Source of the DNA: Apiotrichum sp. Y4204
Taxonomy: Eukaryota > Basidiomycota > Tremellomycetes > Trichosporonales > Trichosporonaceae
Length of the DNA: 64,000 nucleotides
NCBI GenBank assembly: GCA_025531455.1
Contig: JAMYHL010000003.1
Location: forward strand, 62,001 to 126,000
Direction of reading: 5' to 3'
The position numbers and the translations under genes were made by a program. A model generated the notes under the pieces. The model worked only from the letters and a program-made list of their open reading frames with translations, was not told the DNA's origin and did no database searches. This document shows, piece by piece, positions 20,907 through 32,303 of this stretch; positions within the stretch are counted from its first letter, which is position 1; every line of letters begins with the position of its first letter.

Positions 20907-23211
20907 CTACTCGGGGAACGCACCCGGCATCGCGTCATCTCCCATGTCGCCGAGCGGTCCGTCTGGCATACCTCCACCACGGCCAAAGTCCGCCTCCATA
21001 TTCGCGACTATGCCCTCCCACGCATGCACGAGCTGGCGGACCTGCTCTGCGCGGCGGTCGACGGGGAGATCCTGGGCGTTGACTCCCACAAAGTCGCGGA
21101 ACACTTCGCGCATGTTTGGCGCCCAGTCCTCGGGGTCGCGGCCGACAATGTCGCGGACGCGGCGGAGGAACTCGGCAAACATCTGCGCGCGGTCCCCATC
21201 AGTCACTGGGCCGCGGAAGCCGGCACCGCGGGCACGCGCAACCGGATCAAAGTACTGCGCGTCGTACTGCGTCATCGACGTCGGGGGCGGGAGCGGGTCG
21301 TAAGCGTGGAACGGGAGCTTGGCAATGTGTGGGGGCAGGAAGCCGAGCCACGATGTCGACTCGGAACACAGCACGTGCCGGCAGATATTGAGGGGGACGA
21401 GGAGCGTGCCGTCGTCGCCGAGGTCGCGGGGCGTCTGGATGATGGCGTGTGCGTCTGCGCGGAGAGAGACGGCCGTCGCGTCGTTCAGGTCTGGGAGCGC
21501 GGTCGCGATCGTCTTCTGCAGCCAGGCGAGGTTGGACGGCGTCTTCCACAATGCCTCATTCCGCGCCACGTAGATGTGGGCTAGCAGGTCGAGCGCGATC
21601 GTCGGCGACTTGGTGTATCCCGCCTCGGTCTGGAGGAGCTTGTTCCCGCGCGCGCTGTCCGGGACCGAGGCACCGACCTTGTCCGCCAGAAGGAGGATCA
21701 CTTCCGGGAACGCCTTCATCGCCTCGATCAGAGCCGCTGTTCCCTTCTCCTCGCCGTCCTCGCCCTCGCGGAGCGCCAGCGCGCGCGCGTACGCCATGCC
21801 GGGATATCCGTGAAGGAACGCCGCGGCGCGGTTGTACTCGCGCTGGTCGAGCATGGAGAGCAGCCACGCGCCGTTGCCTGTTTTGATGGCCAAAAAGTCG
21901 AGCCAGAACGCCGCGCCGTGCGGGTCGCCTTCGGGGTCCAGCGCGAACAGCAGCTTGGCAAAGTTGAAGGCTGTCACCCAGCACCCGCGCCGGCCGAGAT
22001 ACGAGATGATGCGGTGCAGCGCGGTGAACATTGGGCGGTTCTCGACATAGTCAAAGTCCAGCCGGCAGGCGCCAGATGTCACGTTGAAGCCTGGCACGAG
22101 ACAGCGGTCGAATGCGTACAATGCGCGTTCGGCAAAGTCGCTTGCTTCTCCGATATCGCTCTGCAACCGGTACACCTCGGACATTTGCAGCAGGGTGTCC
22201 ACGTGCCATGGGTACACCTGCAGCAGCGCCATGAGCTGGTTGGGGTCTGGCGTCAGTGGGGTCTCCAACTTGGGCCTCGCCTCGCACTCACCATGACTCC
22301 GCACGGCACCGATAAACTGGCGCTCAATCTCCCTCCACGCCGGCGAGTGCTTGAACGTGAACCACTTCTCCCCCTTGTCGAGGTGCTCCCATCCGCGCCG
22401 GTCGTACAGGTCCAACACGTCAATCTCCGCCATCTCGTGCATGCTCAGGCCCGCAAGCGACACCGGCGGGGGGTAGTTGGGCTTGGGTTTCGAGAGCGTG
22501 TACCGCATCTTGGCGGACCGCCGGCTAGCGGTACTGGCTGCTCCGATCTGGGATCAGCACAGAACAAAACCTAGGGATATACTCACCACCTTGGAGCCGA
22601 AGCCGAAGAAACGCCGCAGCTCGGCGTCCGCATCGAGATTTTTCGGATCCACAGACAACAAGTTACGGAATACGAGCACGCTGCGCGACTCGCTGGGCTG
22701 CGACGGCCCAGCCTCAGGTTCCGGCTCGGGCATGTCGCCGTACTTGAGCCTGAGCTCGGCGAGCGCGCGGTCCACCTCGTCCATGCCGTCGAGATCGGCT
22801 GCCGGCGCCTCCATCCCCTTCTTCCCTTTTCCTTTCTTGCTCTTCGGCGTTGACGCCGCCGACTCGTCCTCGGCCACTCCCGCTGCCGCAGTCTTCTTTT
22901 TTGGCTTCTTCTTCTTGTTCTTCTTCTTCTTCGCGACCACTGGCGCGTCCTCCTCTTCCTCGTCCTCTTCCTCGGGCTCGTCCCCGCCTTCAAGCTTCCG
23001 TCAGCGCGGAAATATACCCGCAGAAACTCACAGCAGCAAAAGGGTTGAACGCTCCCGAAGCGCCGGCCGCCGCAGGCGCATCCTCCTCCGCGTCCTCCTC
23101 ATCATCATCAGACACGGCGGCCGGCGTCCCGCTCGCGCTCTTCTCCGCCGCGCGCAGTGCCTCCAGCTCCTCCATCTCGCGCATCTGGCGCTTGTTCAGC
23201 CGCTTCGACAT
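20907..23211 (-). CDS. RQC1: Ribosome quality control complex subunit 1 (TCF25 family)
   Basis: Four exons on the minus strand: 23032-23211, 22587-22994, 22292-22547 and 20907-22246, giving 727 residues. The N-terminus is MSKRLNKRQMREMEELEAL, followed by acidic stretches and a Lys-rich block (KKKKNKKKKPKKK). The TCF25/Rqc1 core has YTLSKPKPNYPPP, WFTFKHSPAWREIERQF, DPNQLMALLQVYPWHVDTLLQ, ENRPMFTALHRIISYLGRRGCW and AKLLFALDPEGDP. Rqc1 acts with the E3 ligase Ltn1 and Rqc2 on stalled 60S subunits. Introns are 37, 39 and 45 nt. The 45-nt intron has no stop and a length divisible by three. Splicing it gives the canonical DPNQLMALL junction, so I treat it as a true intron. Confidence 0.93.
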
Positions 23212-25987
23212 GTTGTCTCGCGGTTTTCGGGCGGTGCGGTGGGGTAGGTAGTGTGAGTGTGAAATGTCGACTTTTGACCTTTGCTGCTTTGTCTCGACTC
23301 GTCAACATGATTTCACGACTCGTCGCGCCCGCGCGGCAGGAGCGTCATTCAGGGCGGGAAGAGTGTACAGTGGGAACCTATTAGAGCCTCCCGGTAATTC
23401 GCACCACTGCAGCGTGTGCGGGGCATAGATACTGAGTCCAAAGCTCGGCGGTCGCCAGTCTCATTCATCATCATGCATGCTCTCACTCACGACGACATGC
23501 GTGGCTCTCGTGAGTGTGGCTTTCGTGAGTGTCGTCGACGGCAGGGATGTGGAACGTCGGCGACAGAGGGTTGAGGATGGCACTGCCATGTGTGGGACGC
23601 CACGCTTACGTCGCGTGAGTCTCTCGAGATCTCAAGTCCGCAAGATCTCGTCGAGGTCTAAGGCAAGGCCTCAATCCGCGAGCGCGACGACGAGCCACAA
23701 GCCTCAACGAACTTGCCAGTTCTTGGTGCTATAGACCTCAACGTTTCATCAACACTCCAGGCGCGATTTACGATCACCAGTAAGCTCACTTCCGACGCAG
23801 AGCCGTACACAGCCCAGTTCGCCCCTGCCCAGCCTCATCGCCATTGCCTGAAAGCATGCCACCTCCGGAAATCTCGGAACACTCACTGATAAACAGGAAC
23901 TTACATACTTATCACAGCTACAGTATCACAGGACAGTGCGTAAGGAATGGGGTTCGCTGGAACCGGAACAGTGACGGAACGCGAGCGAAATGCGGCGGCG
24001 GGAACACCGGCGAGCGGATCATCGTCGGGACGTAAAGGTCGGAGTGGCCTTGACTGCTAGCTGCGTCCGGGCGGGACGGTAGGCTTGGCTTGCCTGTGAC
24101 TGTATCCAGTATACCGCGATTACGTGGTGGAAACTTTGCATCTGGTCGCTGGTGGTCGCTGTGGTGACGATTGCATGACGCTCCGGATTCTCCGGGGGGA
24201 CGATCATCTCCCAGAATCCAGGAATGGGAGATGGAGTGTGGCGGTTGATTATGAGTTTGAGAGCGCTCGCGCCAGCCGGAGCCTTGTGCTGCGAGCCACA
24301 GCGAGGGATAAAAGGCTAAACGTTCCGTTGAAAGCAAGGCATATGACCTGCCCTCTGGCGACCAGGCGACCAGGCAACTAGTAGTGCTGCTTTGGTGGAC
24401 CTGGGATTTGTGCTGGGGTTCGAGACGGAACATGCAGATCACTTGGTCATCTGACACTTACATTGACAGCAGGTGCAGAGCGCCGAAGTGCTGGGTAAAG
24501 TTCCTCCGAGTGCCTCTGCTCAACTCCACCCTAGTCAACAACCAGGCGATCAAGGCACCCGGAACGCCGTGGAAACCAGAACCTTAATGATACCGGGGCT
24601 CCCACGCACAAAACAGGTTAACAGGATGAGCAGGTGACCTCCATCGCGCGTTGGTGAGGAGAGGTAAAATGTTCCAACAGTCCCCAGGGGGAGCGTCCAG
24701 AACGATGGGGAGGGGGGTAATGGCTTGGCAAGGCGTAGTGGTCACCGTTCCGGTGCTGATTGCCTCCTCCAACCCCGGCCTGGGCGATGAGCCCTGTGCA
24801 CTTGCAGAAAGGGCCACCTCGGCTGTACTGACTCTGCAGTCGGCATACCATTTCCGCCAGCCACCTGGCTCGACGGAACACGCTCCACCCTGGTGTTGAT
24901 GGACCGCTAGCTCTGCGCACCGCGGACCTCCGCAACACAAAACCCCGGTTTGGTCGGGCGTGCTCCGGTCCCTGTTGTATGATTGCCTGTCAACCCCGGA
25001 ACGAGAATGACGGAATGCAAGAGGGTTTAGGAGGTTTAGGAGGTTTACGAGGATTAAGCTTGGTCGAACATTTGCATAAGTGCGTAAGCGTGCAAGGTTT
25101 CTCGGGTTCTCGGGCCACACGAGGAATTCGGCGCGTGCTGCTCTGGGTTGTGGAGCGGCAGGCACTCGGCACCAGATCACTGCATGCACTGAAAGAGCTG
25201 GAAGTGATCGACAGGTCGAGAGGCCGCGAAATGCGGATGAATGCATGTCTGTCTGTGGCGGATCTGCAACCCTGAAGACCTGAAGTGTGTGATCAATCAT
25301 GCTTTACCTCGAGCATCGATACGAGAACTTGTTACGCTGGTGGCTAGAGCCTTCCGAAAAAAACGGATCTGGGTGGGCAACAGACACGACAACAGGCAAG
25401 ACGGAGCCAGACCTGGTATTCGCGTCCTGTATAGCCTGTATGCTTGTCATATTTCCAGCAACAGGCGTATATTCTTGGCACTCGTTCCGCTATCATGTGT
25501 CCGGAGAATACGCACCGGTCAGCCGCGCACTCTGCCGTTCGTGATGCCCAGCATGGCGCCCAGCAGGTTTAGAGTGAGGTTCCACCGTTCCTCCCCCTTG
25601 TATTCCGGCACGCCAATCTGCGGAGTAGGTCCACCCGCCTCTTCGTTCCCGGACGCTCGAGACCCGAAGGCCGATTACTGATTCTTGAGCCTGGAGTTTT
25701 CAGCCATGTATCGCTACTACGCTCTCCCAAGCTGCGCCCAGCCCTGCTTTTCAAACTATCTCGAAAGAGGTGCCGGGACGATCTCCGGGGGAATAGGAAA
25801 CGCGTCCGCGATCGAAGAAAGGAATGTTCTCTGCTCCGAGACACGTACTGTAGTGCACTGACAATTAACCCCCCGAGATGGGATATAAGGACGAGCACCA
25901 CTCCCAACTCCCACTCCAACACTGATAAGATACCCTACTCTTTTTGACTTTTATGAACGGAGCGCGTTGCCTATTGCCACCTCAACT
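23212..25987. other. Gene-poor region of 2.8 kb
   Basis: Largest gap in the window. Open frames on both strands are short, overlap each other and show no domain or consistent splicing. A 9-bp unit (GTTTAGGAG-like) is repeated three times at about 25026-25056. I found no terminal inverted repeats, target-site duplications or transposase or reverse transcriptase motifs, so a transposon is not supported. Confidence 0.5.
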
Positions 25988-26790
25988 ATGTATGTGCCGC
26001 GGACCACAGCCGCACCGCCACCGACAACGAGAGTGACGGGCACGCTGGCCGCGGTGCCCGTCCCGCGCACAGAGGGCGAGTCCTTCCTTTCCCTCACGCG
26101 CACCACCAGAGATGCAGAGACGGTTACATCACTCCCAGCGGTACCCGCCCCAGCCCCCACAAGCTCGGTACGCGGGCGGGACCACACGATCATCATCACA
26201 AGCGTGGTGTTTGGCGTGGTATTCGGCCTTGTCCTCCTCACGTGGGGTGTCTTCCGGCTACGCGACTATCTCACAGAATCACGAGCAGCCGACGAATCCC
26301 GCCCCCTGGGCGCCGAGCTCGATGCGGCGGCTGCGCGCCGCCGGCGCGCCATTGCGGCGACCGACTGGCTCGTCGGCGGCCCCTCGAACGACCCGTACGG
26401 AAGGGGTTGTCGCGGGTACAGCTCCGAGTCGATATCGCCGCTCCGCCCCCGCGTGGCGGACCTCACTTGGTGTCCGGACATGGATCTGGATGTAGACATC
26501 GAGGCTGAGGCCGAGGCGCAGAGCCTCCTCCGCACTCGCAGCGTGAGCTTTGTCGAGCCGCGACAGCCCCGCGGTCCCCCGTCCCCTCAAAGCGCCATCC
26601 AAGTTCCGGAAGTATGTTTCCCCCCCACGCGTGTCTGACACCAGCTGATGGGCAGCGCTCCCCCTTCCCATTTCCTTCCCGAGGCTACGACGCCTCCCCC
26701 CCGCTCTCGCCCCACCGCTGGACCCCGCGCAGCCCGGCCCTCACTGCCCGTGTTGTTGATATCCCGCTGTCTCCCACACGGTACAGCTGA
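25988..26790 (+). CDS. Small single-pass membrane protein, function unknown
   Basis: Two exons: 25988-26611 and 26656-26790, giving 252 residues. Residues 1-65 are Thr/Pro-rich and could be an O-mannosylated ectodomain; no cleavable signal peptide is clear. Residues 67-89 (TIIITSVVFGVVFGLVLLTW) form one transmembrane helix followed by positively charged residues (RLRDYL), which suggests a signal-anchor type I-like topology. The cytosolic tail is Arg/Ser/Pro-rich with SP and TP sites (YDASPPLSPHRWTPRSPAL). I placed the acceptor at 26653-26655 because it keeps this proline-directed frame; a second acceptor 11 nt upstream would give an Arg-rich tail instead. The design resembles fungal Mid2/Wsc-like wall sensors, but no family signature is present. 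Confidence 0.55.
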
Positions 26791-27860
26791 CACCGAGCCG
26801 CGGACCCCGCCACCAAGTCCGACTGAGACTCCACCTACGTTCATGTCGATCCCGTCGCGGCGCCTGCGCCGTCGTCGCTGGCATCGCTCGCCACGCAGGT
26901 AATGAGTAACGCAGAACAACCGGTCAGAAACTCCAAACAGTAACAACAAATGCCACGAGATTATGAATTTAATGAATTTATATACTCTCAACATACCCAC
27001 CCACATCCTAACTACCACCCTCAACATCGACAACAACACCCTCTCGACTATCATCATCGGCAACCTCCACTACCTGCCCTCCGCCAGATCTTAGGAGGAA
27101 CTCAGGGGTTCCGAGTCTCAGTGATCCCATTTCGCCGTATTGCCGAGATATGGACGACGAGTCTCTTAAAGAACAGTTTTTAAGTATGCATCTCTTGAGT
27201 TTGTTGAGAGGTCGGCGATGAGCAAGTCGTTCTGGCAGCGATCCCCGGGAAGGGGACTGGAATTTGGGGGTATGGTTGCACCCACCAGGACATACATACA
27301 TATCTGGTACGGTGGCCAGTGCCCGGGGTGCCGAAAGGGATGCTGGGCGTATGTTCTCATTGAATCTTGATGCCCTGGGGCGAGATCCAGGCCCAAGCCC
27401 AGACCTTGCACTGTACTACCGGAATAGCGCCCCGTCAACACGTACTCGCAGGAGTGTCTAGTGTGAATGGTGATGAAGTGTGGGTGTGTTGGGTGTGCGC
27501 ACTGCTGTGCTGTTGTGAATTGTGAAGTGCATCTGAAAAGCTGAAACGTGGCCCAGACCCACCCTCTCTGGCCTCTGGCCTCTGGCCTCTGGTAGTCTCA
27601 CAGTCGTCGCTCTCACCACTACTTTCCCCCTTGGCGTCAGAGATACTTTGCAAGATGACTGACCACTTCACACCACCCCATGGGCGGTGCATCAGGTGTT
27701 CGTCACATCACCAACGGATGCACCGCCCGCCGGCGCCGAAGGTGCAAAGGTCCATGTCGGCATTGGGAGTACATATACCTTCTGCGCGCAGTCTGACCCT
27801 CCCCATGTCCCCCGGCTTGGGCTTGTCATTCCCACACTCTTTCACTCACACTCATTTAAC
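26791..27860. other. Intergenic region upstream of aspartic protease 1
   Basis: About 1.07 kb. A 7-bp unit (TCTGGCC) is repeated about four times at 27568-27592. A TATA-like ACATATACC lies near 27769, roughly 90 bp before the protease ATG. No gene is supported. Confidence 0.5.
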
Positions 27861-29156
27861 ATGCTCGTCCCACTAGTGCTGCTGGCAGCACTGGCGGGCA
27901 GCGCGGCCGCTGGCGGCCCGGTCACGATCTCGCTGGCGAGTGACCGTTCGACGATGGAGATGGGGATGGCAAAGTCAAATTCGGACTCGAGCTCAAACAC
28001 AAACTCGCTGTATTACTATGTTCCATGGGAGATTGGGTGAGGTCCCCTTTATGCCGGAAGCTCACATCAGGACGCCGCCGCAAAAGCTCCACCTGCTGCT
28101 GGACACGGGCTCGTCGCGCACCGTCGTATTCGGGAGCGACTGCGACAAATCAATGTGTAACACGTCCTTTCCGAAATATGACGGTGGGCGGTCCTCGACC
28201 TTTGCGGACGGGAAGCGCACCGAGAAGCTGTCGTATGGCGGGGGCACGTCCGAGTTTGCAGGCACGTGGGACGCGGACACGGTGTCGTTTGGCGGACAGC
28301 GGCTCACCAACCTTTCGTTTGTCAATGTCCACACGAGCAACTATCACGGCCGGCCGCTGAGTTTCGGATCCGGCATCGCGGGACTCAGCCGGTCGCGCCC
28401 GACCGACCCCGAAATGTCAATCACGCAGCTGATGGCGAATGGATCGGATAACCCCCGCTTTGGCGTGTACCTCGACCGCCGGGACGGCGAGGACCGCACG
28501 ATGCACAGCGGGCTGACTCTCAAGTGCGTGTGTGTGTGTGTGTAGGTGCTGACGACAGTGGGATTGACGAGAGCAAGATTGCGCGGCCGGTGAGCTATGC
28601 GCCTGTGGCGCAGCCACCGAGCAAGCTTCCCGGGTGGTGGGTCGCGGTCGGCGGTGTGCGGATCGGCGACACAAAGCTCAAACTTTTGGGGAAGCACGTC
28701 GCCCTCATCGACTCGGGCACACCGGGGATCCGCGTGCCCCCCGACGTGGCAAAAGCGTTCTACGCAAAAGTAAAAGGCGCGACGGTGAACAAGAACGGGG
28801 TAAACCTCTTTCCGTGCGCCGAAGCCGAGCGCATGCGGCTCTCGATAACCGTTGCGGGCGTGGAAGTGCCTGTCTTCTGGAAGGACCTGAGTCGGCCAGT
28901 GGACAAGAAAGGACGCTTGTGCCGTGGCGAGGTTGGTACCCGGGAGCAGGAGGCGGTGGAGGGAAATGTCACGGAACCGACACAGTGGGTCCTCGGCGCG
29001 ACGTTTATGAAGAACGTCTACTCGGCGTTCCAGTACGAGCCACTCGCGGTGGGATTCGCGCCCCTCAAGCCCGAGTTTAATGTCCAAAGCGGGGCGAACA
29101 GGGTTAGGGCCAGCGTGGGGCTGGTCCTCCTCGCTGCTGCTGTTGCCCTCGTTTAG
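27861..29156 (+). CDS. Secreted or GPI-anchored aspartic protease (pepsin family A1)
   Basis: Three exons: 27861-28036, 28071-28523 and 28559-29156, giving 408 residues. Residues 1-17 (MLVPLVLLAALAGSAAA) are a signal peptide. The first catalytic motif is LLLDTGSSRTVVF with Asp70, after the typical YYYVPWEIGTPPQKL entry strand. A flap Tyr lies in LSYGGGTSEFAG. The second motif is ALIDSGTPGI with Asp261. A hydrophobic C-terminus (VGLVLLAAAVALV) suggests a GPI-anchor signal or membrane tail, as in yapsins. The propeptide is short (about 30 residues). Introns are only 34 and 35 nt; the second is almost entirely a GT microsatellite plus GTGCTGACGACAG. It lies tail to tail with a second family member 232 bp away, probably from an old duplication. 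Confidence 0.93.
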
Positions 29157-29388
29157 ACCCTCCAGACATAAGTCTTGCCGTATATATCAAACTGGCCACT
29201 TTCTACCCATGCTTGCCATGTATCACATTCCTTTTACCGAACACAGAAACCCATATTCAGAGTCATCGAGATCAGTTCGACCTCCTGGGGCGAGCATTGC
29301 ATATCCTGCCGTGCCGAGAGGCACAGAGCTACCTGTAAAATGCTGAAGTTATAAAGACATGGGCTTATTAGATGATAGTCTTAGAGAA

Positions 29389-31134
29389 TCACACCAAGAC
29401 GAGCAAACCGACAGCGGTAACAAGTAGGCTTGCGACCGGCACGAGTCGCTGGGACGCGCCGTTGCCGGGCTTGTTGTTGTTGTTGTTGTTGTTGTTATTG
29501 TTGTTGTTATTGTTATTGTTGTTGTTGTTGTTATTGTTGTTATCGTTGTTCCCCTGCGGGTCGGTGATGGGGTTCGTGTTCGTGATGTTTATTTTGCTTG
29601 GCGTGTCGGTCGCGTTGACCTCATAAGCACCGTTCAAGATATTAGACTGTTTGTTGAACTCGGGCTTGAGTTTGCCAAGACCAAACGCCTCGTTCGGCGA
29701 GTACCGGTACGATGAGTAGACGCTGTTGAGGAAGGGCACGCCGAGGAGCCAGCCGTACCTGGTGTGTCAGCTGGGTCGGCAGGTGCTGAACATGCCGAGA
29801 CAAGGACTCACGTGCTGACGCCCTCGGCGCGGGGGACGATGAGTGTCTTGCACACTGTCTGGGTCTCCTCCATGGCATAAACCAAGTCGCCCCAGTATAG
29901 GGGGTAGTCGATGCCGCCGATGGTGAACGTGAGGTTGAGATTGGTCGCGTTGCAGGGGACATACCATTTCCCTTGTTCGTCTTGCTCTGCCCCCGCAATG
30001 GCCTTGTGGAAGGTATTGACAATGTCTTCGGGCATGAACAGGGACGGAGCACCAGTGTCCACCAGGGCAAGGTTGTTGGGCGACACAAACGGGTCGTATG
30101 CGCCATTCCCCTTGTCCTTCATCGGGATCTGCTTCTCACCAACCCGCAAGGCCACATCGCCGTGATGAACCGCATCAAGGGAGATCAGCCACTTTTTAAA
30201 GGAGCCGTCATCAAGAAGGGGAACATAGTTCATGCTGCCGTCAATCTTGGACTGGTCGACGCCACTTGACAGTGTCAGCAATTAAAATCACCACCAACTT
30301 TCAAAAACACTTACCCAAGCGCAAGCTCGCCAGTGAGGACGCCCCCTTTCACCCAGTCCTCGCGTTCCATGCGGCCGAGGTAGATGCCAAACTCGTGGCT
30401 GGTGCCATTCTCCGAAAGGTAGTCGGAGATGGACCTTTGGTTGTACTCTGAAGAACTGGCAAAGCCCAGGCCAAGAATGCCGGTGCCCGAGAGATCATTC
30501 GTGGTGAAGGTCCCCATGTTACCGCCCTCAATGACGGAAAATTTAAAGTCGTCGACATACACGCCTCCCATACCGACGCGGTCCGAGCCAGGCCGCCCGT
30601 AGCTCTTCTGCCCGCCGCCGTACGTGTGCGACACATTGCCTCCCTCTTTATCCCACTTGAAAGTTTCCGAGCCTTGGGGATCGAATGGCCTGTCTCCCGG
30701 AGCGAACCTGCACACATCTTTAGGGCACGCGGAGCTGTAGACGACCAAATCGTGGGACCCCGTGTCCAGTACAAAGTCGCGCGACTGCGCAGGGGAGCTG
30801 GGCGTGTGAGCTTCGAGTACGCCACCCACAGCCAACAACGCTTACCCGATATCAACCGTAACGTAGTAGTGAAGCTGCCCAAAGCCCGCTTTCAATCTTG
30901 TACAAGTCAGCCCCGCAGTTCCGTGCGCGTCCTCAATAGCACTCACTTTTGCGATGATCCGCTTTCTCCGGTCGCTGCCGCAAACTTGTTGGCCACCGGG
31001 AGGTTCACGGCAGCCTGATACGAGCTCTTGGAGCGAATAGGGATAGTGACGGGAGCACTGCGCTTGACGGGGGCGGACTCTGGTGACGGTACCGCAAGCG
31101 CGGCCGTCGCCAGCAGCAACAGTGAGGAAAGCAT
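29389..31134 (-). CDS. Second aspartic protease (family A1) with a poly-asparagine stalk and hydrophobic tail
   Basis: Five exons on the minus strand: 30947-31134, 30846-30896, 30315-30797, 29812-30264 and 29389-29758, giving 514 residues. The signal peptide is MLSSLLLLATAALA, followed by a propeptide with a KR site (KRSAPVTIP). The catalytic motifs are FVLDTGSHDLVVYS (Asp91) and ALVDTGAPSLFMP (Asp310). Junction DIG|SPAQ restores the usual GSP/GTP element. C-terminal to the catalytic core is a run of about 25 asparagines (29473-29550), then a Ser/Val/Leu-rich hydrophobic end fitting a GPI signal. The start at 31134 is preferred over an upstream ATG (31200) because a TATA-like GATATAAGTAG at about 31230 lies too close to the latter. 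Introns of 48-53 nt all have clear branch points. Confidence 0.93.
29473..29550 (-). repeat. Trinucleotide repeat encoding poly-asparagine
   Basis: A GTT/ATT-type repeat on the plus strand reads as AAC/AAT codons in the protease gene. It is mixed rather than perfect (several ATT units), which argues for selection to keep asparagine as well as slippage. Confidence 0.85.
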
Positions 31135-32303
31135 GAGTAGTCGTGAGCGGCAACGCCTTCGACAGAGGCTATGAGGGGACCAGTGGATGATGGGTGCCAT
31201 CAAGTGAGCTGAAACATCCAGTGCTACTTATATCAAAGTCGCTCAACGGGGTGGATCGCGGGAATCTCAAGATCTCGAAGGCGCGGCACAACATCTCTGA
31301 GGCGACGGGCATAGGGTCCACGACCGACGCGTAACAGTAGTCAGGCCAGCAGGGGATCGGGACTGACCGGCTGTACCTTGCAAACAGGGAAGAATGCGCC
31401 GAGATCGTGAGGACTGGTACCAGCAGACGAGCACTGGCGCCTGTCGGCCGCTACCCACTGCGGAACTGGAAATCTGTTGAGTTATGTGCGGTGCAGAGAG
31501 GGCAACTGTTTCTCCTGGGTGACAGCATGACAGCAGTGCTGTGCCTGGCGGGCTTCTGGACTTTCTGTGTAGGTCGATGCCGTTGCAGTGTCAGGATTAG
31601 TTTATTAGTCTCGTCCGTCGCGTATTAGCATTAGCTGTGGTGTGGCTTCAAAGGCGATTGTTGATTCGTCCATTCTGTTCTTATGGCATTGGCGTGTCTC
31701 AGAGCGCGGCACAGCCCCTGCCGCAACAGAGCTTCAGGAATCCAGGAACAGCTTGTAGTGTCCCGCAACCCCAAGTCCAGTCGCTTCCTTTCTTGAGTGC
31801 CGGAGAGTGTTGACGACGCCTAGGCGGGGCCCGGTAGGCTCAGGGGGGCCGTCCTATGGGTTGTTTGAAGAGGATACCGAAAGAGATGCTTGACAAGTGG
31901 ATCTGCTCAAACGAGGAGATTGCGATGGTCTGGAGATCTGGAATCCTTACCTCTGACAACAGGCAGTCGAGCAGCTCAAGCAGCCGGCGCAGTCTCAAGC
32001 ACATCACGTGACCAGAGCTAACTCTGCATGGTATGCACGCGAGAATTGTGCGTTGGGCCGTTGGGTTTGATTAATTTGATGACTGTAATTTGATTGCAGA
32101 AATTGATTCCGCTTCGAACACAACAGAGTCCACTCAGCTCATCCCTTGCTGATCCTCGCGCTCCATCCATCCTCAGAGCTCAGAGAGAGATCAGAGACCT
32201 CCACTTTGTGCCCCGACGCGTCTCTCCTTTTGCCACTCTCTGCTCTTCCTCTCCCTCGTTTAAAACAATCCACCTCTCCTCACTGATCCGTCTCCCATCA
32301 CGC
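31135..32303. promoter_or_regulatory. Divergent region between aspartic protease 2 and the RAD51-motif gene
   Basis: About 1.17 kb. TATA-like GATATAAGTAG (minus strand, about 31230) serves the protease. A CACGTG in the context ATCACGTGAC lies at 32005-32010, about 295 bp before the next ATG. No gene is supported. Confidence 0.5.

Noticed and set aside
23212..25987. Possible transposon remnant in the gene-poor region
   Set aside because: No inverted or direct terminal repeats, target-site duplication or transposase or reverse transcriptase motif was seen.
30943..31203. Upstream ATG at 31200 for aspartic protease 2
   Set aside because: It lies about 30 bp from the TATA-like element and would put a charged segment before the signal peptide; ATG 31134 gives a clean signal peptide.
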